A stretch of 64,000 nucleotides of DNA. Origin: a virus. The stretch spans positions 28,974 to 92,973 of IMG/VR virus record IMGVR_UViG_3300046665_000384. One strand, written 5' to 3'. The notes under the pieces were generated by a model. The model had not been told where the DNA came from and ran no database searches. It was given only the letters and a program-made list of their open reading frames with translations. The translations under genes and the position numbers were made by a program. Positions 54,571-61,524 of this stretch are shown piece by piece (the first letter of the stretch is position 1; each line of letters begins with the position of its first letter).

Positions 54571-57500
54571 TTATACGATGTAGTCTTTGATGCTCAGGTT
54601 CAGGTGCTCGAACAGGGAGGCAATCGAGGCGACCGGCTTGCCGTCGCTGAATTTCTCGCCTTCCTTGATCGTCAGTCGGAACGCCTTGCTCACGTTGTCG
54701 AACGTGCGGCCCTGAAGCCCGGCAGCACCAGCTGTTGCAATCTTCTCATGGGTCTTCGATCCGCGCACGGTTTTCAGCAGCACGTACTCGTTCGCCTTGT
54801 ACATGAAGCTGGCCGAATAGCGGTCGGTCGTCTTCATGTCGTCCATGGTGCCGACCTCCGCCGACGTCACGCCGTCGAGCGCGCGCAGCGCCTTGAGCAT
54901 GCCGTCCAGATCGATGCCTTCGGTGTCGATGCGGTTGGCGGCGCGGTAGGCGCGTGCCCAGCCCTTCATGTCGGCCCAGCGCGAGGACAGCGTGGACTCG
55001 ACCAGCGCCACGGCAGCATCCCAGCTGGACACGTACAGCCGGGCCGACGCCGGCACGTTCATGGATGCGCGCGCCTCGGTCACAGCTACCTTCAGCTCGA
55101 CACGGCCGTCCGCCTCGGCAAACAGCACGCCGGCCAGCTTCTTCCCGTTTTCGTTCTGGACCATGAAGTCAGACGGCGGGTAGTAGGCATTCGCGTAGGC
55201 GAGCACCTGATCGGCGATCAGGCCGTTCGTCACCGCGTCGCCAAGGGCAGCAACCCATGGCGCGGCCAGCGTGTACTTGCTGCCCGATTCCAGCTCGATC
55301 CAGCGCTCGGTGCCGTCGTCGATCCGGTTGGACCATTTGCGGTACTGCGCGAACGAATGCAGCAGGGCGGTTTCGAGCGTGTCCACCTGCATGAATTCCT
55401 GCTTGCTGTTGAACCAGCCCAGCGCCCATGCGTCCAGCTCCTCCGGCGTTTTCACGCTGGCGACACCCTCCGGCAGCGCGTTGAAGAATTCCTTGATGAG
55501 CCCGAGAGAATCCAACACCTTGTTCACGGTCAGGTAGTACGCGTCGATGGCTTGCAGGTCGGCCTGTGTCGCACGCATCTTGTGCGCGATGGCGTATTGC
55601 TTGATGGCCGCCGCCTTCAGCTCGCCTTGGAAATACCCGCTGCGGGCGATCACGCGCAGGTCGCGCAGCTTCACGCTGCGACCGTTGCTCGTGTACGCCT
55701 CGATCAGCGGGGCCTGCTCCGCCTTGATCTTGTCAACCAGCGCGCCACCGGATGCGCCCTGCGGCAGCACGAACAGGAAGTAGGGCGGGGTGAGCAGGAT
55801 GCTATCGAGCGCCATCGCCTGCGCCGGGATCGGCACCGACAGGGCGTCACGCACCTCGGCCACCAGCGACGAATACAGTTCGAGGGTGCCCGGCGAGAAT
55901 CCGGCGGACAGGCTGATCGCCCGTTCGTCTGCGGCGACCGCGCGCTGCACCGTGCGCCCCCATTCCTCCATGTCGCGGCCGATGAACTGCGCGCCGGTCA
56001 TGCGCAGCAGCTCGGTATCGGTCAGGTCGGCCGGATTGAAACCGACAAGACTCTTGGCGCCATTCACAGGCTTGCGTACGACCATCAGCTTTCCCTCGTG
56101 CTCGACGAACGTACCGACTACCGCGAGCGTGCCATTGACGATTTCCGCATTGCCGCTGTTGAAGGCTTCCAGATCGGACTTGCCATACCCCTCGTCTGCG
56201 CGCACGGCAAAGCTGACGGCCGCCTCCTCTTTCATGCGGTTGGCGATGTTCACGTCCTTTTGCCAGTTCTGGTACGCGGCGGTCAGCTTGTCCGCCTCGC
56301 TGAACGCGCCGCCCTCATAGGGAGTGACCGGCATGCCGAACGGGTCGACCGGCAGGCCGCCCAGCATCGACAGCTGCTCGGTACGTTTGGCTTGCAACTC
56401 GGCGATCTGCTTGCGCAGGCGCTCGGCCAGAATCGGGCCTTCGGTCGCGTCGAGACGTTCGCGGGCGTTGCTGATCGCGATGCTGGTCTGCTTCGCCACG
56501 GCGAGCTTGCTGTTCACCCATGCGGCGAAGCCAATTTTTTGCTTGTAGTTCTCCGTGGCAGCGAATTTCTCCAGCCACTTCGTCTGGGCCTCGATGATGC
56601 GCAGGCTTTGCAGCTGCGCGACCTTCACCGCCGCGCGCTTCTGGCGCTTGTTGCGCAGGGCGATTTCGTCGCTCAGGCGGCTCATGGCGTCGGCGTCCCC
56701 CACGGCGTTCGCCATCATCTCGTAGTCCTCTTTCGAGAGGTCGCCTTCGATCTTGATCGTCGCCTCGTCGCCGGACATCAGCGAGCCGATCCAATCGGCC
56801 TTGATGCCCACCAGCTTGCGCTTGTAACCGTCGAACGTGCCATCAGCGTCGTAGTGGTAGACGTTCACGCGCGCCAGCGGATTGCCTTGACGCACGCCCC
56901 GGCCGTTACGCTGGTGGATGGAGTCCGGCGTCCAGCCAATCGTCATGTGGTGGATCGCCTGCGTGCCTTTCTGGAGGTTGATGCCCACCTCGGCCTTTTT
57001 GTTGGCAATGATGACGCTGTACTTGTTGTCTTCGCCGTCCGCGTTGAAGCCGTCCTGCACCTCCTGCATGCCGGCCGTGTCGACCGCCACGGCGTTGACG
57101 ATCTTGATCTTCGATGCCGGGATGCCGACCGCCTGCGTCAGCGCCAGCTTGATCTTGTGGTGCAGGCCCAGCTCGTCACAGAAAATGATCTGCTTGGCCT
57201 GCCCCATCCAGCGCGGCGACGCGGCCTCGGCGCGGAAGTTCTCGATCACGGCGGCCAGCTTCGGGCTGATCGTCACGGTCGGGCTGACGCCGTTGGTGGC
57301 CATGATCTTGAGCAGCACGTCCTGCGTCTCGTAGTCGGTCGACAGCAGTTCCACCGCACGCCCGGTTGCCGCCGCGCGGGCGCGCACGGTGACGAGGTAC
57401 TTGGTGACGGATTCGCCCGTTTCGGTGTCCTTGACCACGCGCGTCTTGATGTCGGCCGGGTCGGCGTTCTCGTCCGGGTAGTCGCGCTCCTCGACGACGT

Positions 57501-60500
57501 TTTTCGCGTTGAATGCCTTGATGGCCTTGGCCGCCGCGTCGGCCTGCGCCGCGCTGAACTTGAACTTGATGATGCCGGCGTGCAGTTCGGGATCGTTGAT
57601 CACGCGCGTCATCTTGCGGATCAGGTTGAACGGGCTGGCCGCGAGCTTTTCTTCCGGCGTACCGCCACCCGCCCGGACCACTTCCACGGCTTCCAGATAC
57701 TCGTCCTTGAAACCGATGATCTGGCTGTAGGCGTCCGCCCCGATGTCCACCGACGTGTCGATTTCGTCGGAATCGGGCACGACGATGTTCAGGCCGTCCG
57801 CTTTTACGTCCTCGGCCGTCTTGATGACCACGGAGCTTTGCAGCAGGCGGCGCAGCAGGCTCACGTTTTGCAGGCCGTCGAACACGCGCACCGGGCGCAT
57901 GATGCCGACAATGTTCTCTTCCTCGCGCTCCTCGATGGAGCAGGCTGCTGCCATGAAGCTGTCCGCGCCGGTAACGCCGTACATCGCGTTGACCTCGCGC
58001 TCGCCCAGCGCCAGCGTCAGCATTGCGTACATCTCCAGCGGCGAATTCGTGATCGGGGTCGCAGTCAGGGACAGCACGCCGTCGTTGCGCGGGGTCAGGT
58101 TGCGGATGAACCATGCCTTTGCCTGCATGTCCATGCCGCGCTGGCTCTTGGCCGGGTCGGCGAGGTACTTCGCGCCCTTGAACTGGCTCGAAGTCATCTT
58201 GCTGTTCTTGTAGTTGTGCGCCTCGTCCAGCACGAGCGAATCGACGCCCATGTCCTCGAAGTAGGGCAGCGCGCCGGACTTCTCGCCGAGGTCGCGCACC
58301 TGCTTGGTCTTGCTGTCGGCCGCGATGCTCGCCTTTTTCTTGCTGGCGTCGTCCTCGGACAGCAGGTACGCGTCGTCGTTCTCCGACAGGTAGCTGATGT
58401 ACGCTTCCATCGTCTCGTCGCGCAGCGGGATCATCTTGAACGCTTCCAGCGTCATGAAAATCTTGCTGTGGCGATTCTCGCGGATCGCGTTCAGGTCGGC
58501 TTTGACCTGCGCGCCGTCGATCTTGTCCTTGCCGTTCTTGCCGGCCACCAGACCGACGTACAGGCAGTCTGACGTGTCCAGATACGCCTTGCCGCTTTCC
58601 TTCTTCCAGTTGGTCAGGGTCGCGTTCGGTACCACGAAGATGGTTTTGCGCTTGACGCCGATGCTCTGGCAATACTGCGTCGCGGCCAGTGCGGTCAGGG
58701 TCTTGCCGAGGCCCACGTCAAAGCCCAGCACGCCGCCGAAGTTGCGCGCGAACCGGCGCACCGCCGCGAACTGGTAGGAGTGCGGGCGGAAGTCGATCAC
58801 GTTCAGGTTCGGGATTTCGACCGGCGAGCCGTCCGGTTCTTCGATGAAGCGCAGCGCCTCGGGCGAGTTCAGGCGGTTGTTCAGGCCCACCTGAATCTCG
58901 TCGTTGGCGCGTGCCCACGCGTCGAACTGGGCTTTCGCCTTGTCGGCGATGTCCTTGATGCGGCGGATGAGCGCGGCTTCCTTGTCCGGATCAGCCTCGA
59001 CGTCGACCTGCTTGTTTTGCGTCGTGATGTTCTGGTTCTTCAGGTAGCCCTTCACGAAGCGCTGCATCGCTTTGTACTGGGCAATCTCCTCTTCCTTGGC
59101 GTAGGTACCGGGCTTTTTCTGCTTGATGTCGAACACCTCGCGGCCGTCCACATCAGTCGACAGGAAGATGTCGGGGCTGACGTATGCGCGCAGGAATTCC
59201 AGCTTTTGCAGCATCGTGATATGCGGCGTGAACAGGCTGAACTGCATCGTGGAGACGTCCACGGTCGCAAGACGCGATTTCGCCGCGTCGTGCTGGCGCA
59301 CCAGCTTGGCGCGCACGGCCGGGTCGTCGCACTGCGCCAGTTCTCCCTCGGCGTTGCGCAGGAAGTCGGCATAGCTGCCGGTGTAGTAGTCGTTGGCGTG
59401 CATGACGGCCTTGCCGTCCGCCGAGACGCACCATTCGTCGCTCTCCAGCGGGTCGAAGCCGGAGAACGTGGCCTGCAACTTCTCGACCGGGACGTAGCGG
59501 GTCTCATCCTCAGCCTCGTACTTGACCTTTTCGTACAGCTGGGAGGGCGTCAGAGACACGGCCTCCTGTGCGGCGCGAATTTCGCCCAGCCAGAACGGCG
59601 TGAACTCGCCCTTCACGCGCGCATTGCGGATCGACAGCAGGCCGTCGCGCACCAGCTTGGAGGCGCGGCCGAGGGTCTTGTTGCCGTACGCCTGCACGCG
59701 CGCCAGCTGCGCCGACAGCACCGGGTAGCCCTCGCGGTAGTTGTACGGCTCGACGCTGCTCGACTCTTGCATCAGACCCATGACGGCCAAGCCGGCGCAG
59801 ATCGCTTCCCACCAGCTGGGCACCTCGCTCACGGACACGGCGTCGAGCGCCTTGCCCACGGCATTGAGCCATGCCGGGATGCTCAGGTGGCGGCCCTTCA
59901 TGCCCTGATACTCCATCCACTGGTGCGCCTGCGCCCATGTGATGCCGTTGTTGACGCAATCGAGCGGGGTCTGCACCTTCTGGCCGAGGTCCGTCATCGA
60001 CTTGCTCTCGGCCCCATTGGAGGCCAGCGCCACCCAGCCGCCATCCTTGAATTCAAGGGTTTGGCCGTTCGCGTGGATGACGTCGCCATCCTCGTACACG
60101 ATGGGCGCGGTCTCGGTCTGCTCCAGCAGCTGCCAGTTGATGTGCGAGGCCGGGAAGCGCTTGATCATCTTGACGATGTTCGCGATGGTGTCGTCGTTGA
60201 TGACGGCGGCCACCTCGCCGTATTTGCCCTTGGTCGTGCCCTCTTCGCCGAGGATGTACTTGCGGCCCTCGCCAGCGAAGTATTTGCCGCTCAGGAATTC
60301 ATCCCACAGCACATTGGCCTCGGACAGCACGGCCGGGTTCTGCTGCTGCAATTCCTCGATCTTCAGCGCGGCCTCGCGCGAGAACTTGCGGAACACGATC
60401 AGGTCCGTCGTCACGTCGGCGGCGGCCGTCGTGAAAATGCTGTTCGGCAGGCGGTACGCGCCGACGAATTCGGCCATCAGAGACGCGCTCTGGCGCAGCT

Positions 60501-61431
60501 TGACCTCTTTGCCCGACAGGCCGCTCACGATGGACTTCGGCACGATGAAAGCGGCCAGCCCGTTTGGCTTGAGCTTTTGCAGCGAGCGCAGGACGAAGTA
60601 TTCCTGCAAATTCGCCTTCTGGAACCGGCTGTCCTTCAGCGGGTTGTCACCGCGCATGGCGAGGTCGCCAAACGGCACGTTGGTCACGATGGCGTCGTAC
60701 ATCTCGTCCGGGGTCGCGGCGGCCACCGCCTCGAACGGCGAAATGGTCGTGCTGGAGGTCGGGCCGTCGTTGATCGCGGCGTTGATGCTGCCGGAGGTCT
60801 CGTCCAGCTCGATCTGCGTCATGACGGCCGAGGTCGGGCGCGTCGCGGCGAACACGCCGGAACCCGCCGAGGGGTCGAGCACCGTGCCGCCCTTGAAGCC
60901 CAGTTCTTCCAGCAGGGACCACGCCGCGCCGGCAACCGCTTTCGGGGTGTAATACTCGTAGGGCGATCCGGTCATCCCGTTGGCGTCCACGAGGCCGCCG
61001 CCGTTGCCGCTGTACTTGGCCAGCACCTCGCGCTCGTCGTCGGTCACGGCCACCTCGCCGGCCTTGATCTTGGCCAGCAGCGCGATAGCGGCGTCGTTGT
61101 CCTTCTGGCGCTGGCCCTTGGTGCGCTTGCCCTCTTCGGGATAGAAGCGCTGCGTGTCGTGCGGCTCGGTGCCCACGAGCTTTTGCGCGGGCGCGGCCGG
61201 CACCTCGGGCGCGGGCGCGGGCTGCGGGGCCGGCTTCGGGCGTTTGCCCATCTCGATCACGATTTCACGGATGCGCACGCCGATCTTCAGCAGGCGCATG
61301 CGCGATGCCGTGTCGGTCTGCTCCCGGATCGTGTCGCGCTCTTTCTTGAGCTTCGCGAACTCGGCCGCGAGCTTGAAGTGGACCAGCTTCGCGCTGGCTG
61401 ACGATGGAGTGTCGTCCGTTGTAACAGTCAT
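54571..61431 (-). CDS. darB: DarB-like anti-restriction methylase-helicase (2286 aa)
   Basis: N-terminal coiled coil, then an N6-adenine methyltransferase: EYYTPKAVAGAAW and DPSAGSGVF (about 184) bind S-adenosylmethionine and TNVPFGDL (about 249) stands for the usual NPPF. The middle contains a superfamily-2 helicase: GFDVGLGKTLTAL (about 905), LDEAHNYKN (about 1070), LSLTATPI, and QRNGRGVRQGN (about 1505). A roughly 700-residue C-terminal region follows with no recognised motif. P1 DarB has the same methylase-helicase layout and protects incoming DNA from type I restriction. NVPF instead of NPPF may alter catalysis. Confidence 0.85.
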   Translation of the reverse strand: MTVTTDDTPSSASAKLVHFKLAAEFAKLKKERDTIREQTDTASRMRLLKIGVRIREIVIEMGKRPKPAPQPAPAPEVPAAPAQKLVGTEPHDTQRFYPEEGKRTKGQRQKDNDAAIALLAKIKAGEVAVTDDEREVLAKYSGNGGGLVDANGMTGSPYEYYTPKAVAGAAWSLLEELGFKGGTVLDPSAGSGVFAATRPTSAVMTQIELDETSGSINAAINDGPTSSTTISPFEAVAAATPDEMYDAIVTNVPFGDLAMRGDNPLKDSRFQKANLQEYFVLRSLQKLKPNGLAAFIVPKSIVSGLSGKEVKLRQSASLMAEFVGAYRLPNSIFTTAAADVTTDLIVFRKFSREAALKIEELQQQNPAVLSEANVLWDEFLSGKYFAGEGRKYILGEEGTTKGKYGEVAAVINDDTIANIVKMIKRFPASHINWQLLEQTETAPIVYEDGDVIHANGQTLEFKDGGWVALASNGAESKSMTDLGQKVQTPLDCVNNGITWAQAHQWMEYQGMKGRHLSIPAWLNAVGKALDAVSVSEVPSWWEAICAGLAVMGLMQESSSVEPYNYREGYPVLSAQLARVQAYGNKTLGRASKLVRDGLLSIRNARVKGEFTPFWLGEIRAAQEAVSLTPSQLYEKVKYEAEDETRYVPVEKLQATFSGFDPLESDEWCVSADGKAVMHANDYYTGSYADFLRNAEGELAQCDDPAVRAKLVRQHDAAKSRLATVDVSTMQFSLFTPHITMLQKLEFLRAYVSPDIFLSTDVDGREVFDIKQKKPGTYAKEEEIAQYKAMQRFVKGYLKNQNITTQNKQVDVEADPDKEAALIRRIKDIADKAKAQFDAWARANDEIQVGLNNRLNSPEALRFIEEPDGSPVEIPNLNVIDFRPHSYQFAAVRRFARNFGGVLGFDVGLGKTLTALAATQYCQSIGVKRKTIFVVPNATLTNWKKESGKAYLDTSDCLYVGLVAGKNGKDKIDGAQVKADLNAIRENRHSKIFMTLEAFKMIPLRDETMEAYISYLSENDDAYLLSEDDASKKKASIAADSKTKQVRDLGEKSGALPYFEDMGVDSLVLDEAHNYKNSKMTSSQFKGAKYLADPAKSQRGMDMQAKAWFIRNLTPRNDGVLSLTATPITNSPLEMYAMLTLALGEREVNAMYGVTGADSFMAAACSIEEREEENIVGIMRPVRVFDGLQNVSLLRRLLQSSVVIKTAEDVKADGLNIVVPDSDEIDTSVDIGADAYSQIIGFKDEYLEAVEVVRAGGGTPEEKLAASPFNLIRKMTRVINDPELHAGIIKFKFSAAQADAAAKAIKAFNAKNVVEERDYPDENADPADIKTRVVKDTETGESVTKYLVTVRARAAATGRAVELLSTDYETQDVLLKIMATNGVSPTVTISPKLAAVIENFRAEAASPRWMGQAKQIIFCDELGLHHKIKLALTQAVGIPASKIKIVNAVAVDTAGMQEVQDGFNADGEDNKYSVIIANKKAEVGINLQKGTQAIHHMTIGWTPDSIHQRNGRGVRQGNPLARVNVYHYDADGTFDGYKRKLVGIKADWIGSLMSGDEATIKIEGDLSKEDYEMMANAVGDADAMSRLSDEIALRNKRQKRAAVKVAQLQSLRIIEAQTKWLEKFAATENYKQKIGFAAWVNSKLAVAKQTSIAISNARERLDATEGPILAERLRKQIAELQAKRTEQLSMLGGLPVDPFGMPVTPYEGGAFSEADKLTAAYQNWQKDVNIANRMKEEAAVSFAVRADEGYGKSDLEAFNSGNAEIVNGTLAVVGTFVEHEGKLMVVRKPVNGAKSLVGFNPADLTDTELLRMTGAQFIGRDMEEWGRTVQRAVAADERAISLSAGFSPGTLELYSSLVAEVRDALSVPIPAQAMALDSILLTPPYFLFVLPQGASGGALVDKIKAEQAPLIEAYTSNGRSVKLRDLRVIARSGYFQGELKAAAIKQYAIAHKMRATQADLQAIDAYYLTVNKVLDSLGLIKEFFNALPEGVASVKTPEELDAWALGWFNSKQEFMQVDTLETALLHSFAQYRKWSNRIDDGTERWIELESGSKYTLAAPWVAALGDAVTNGLIADQVLAYANAYYPPSDFMVQNENGKKLAGVLFAEADGRVELKVAVTEARASMNVPASARLYVSSWDAAVALVESTLSSRWADMKGWARAYRAANRIDTEGIDLDGMLKALRALDGVTSAEVGTMDDMKTTDRYSASFMYKANEYVLLKTVRGSKTHEKIATAGAAGLQGRTFDNVSKAFRLTIKEGEKFSDGKPVASIASLFEHLNLSIKDYIV

Positions 61432-61453
61432 TCAGGTATCCCGGATTGAGGTG

Positions 61454-61489
61454 AAAAAAAGGGCCGCGTACTGGAAAGTATGCGACCCT
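61454..61489 (-). terminator. Terminator between polyvalent-protein gene and darB
   Basis: On the minus strand AGGGTCGCATACT-TTCC-AGTACGCGGCCCT followed by six T (two internal mismatches). The hairpin's first arm contains the -10 hexamer of the late-type promoter at 61477-61517, so a terminator and a promoter are nested. Confidence 0.75.
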
Positions 61490-61517
61490 GCAACCACCCG
61501 AAATCCGGGGCTTTTCC
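61477..61517 (-). promoter_or_regulatory. Putative late promoter (copy 6) of darB
   Basis: GGAAAA (61517-61512), 29 bases, CATACT (61482-61477) on the minus strand, 46 bases before the darB ATG. Confidence 0.6.
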
Positions 61518-61524
61518 TCGGCAA

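Noticed and set aside
54604-61401. Frames of 1322 and 873 residues antisense to darB
   Set aside because: Composition shadows rich in Arg, Leu, Val and His; the minus-strand frame has intact methylase and helicase motifs.
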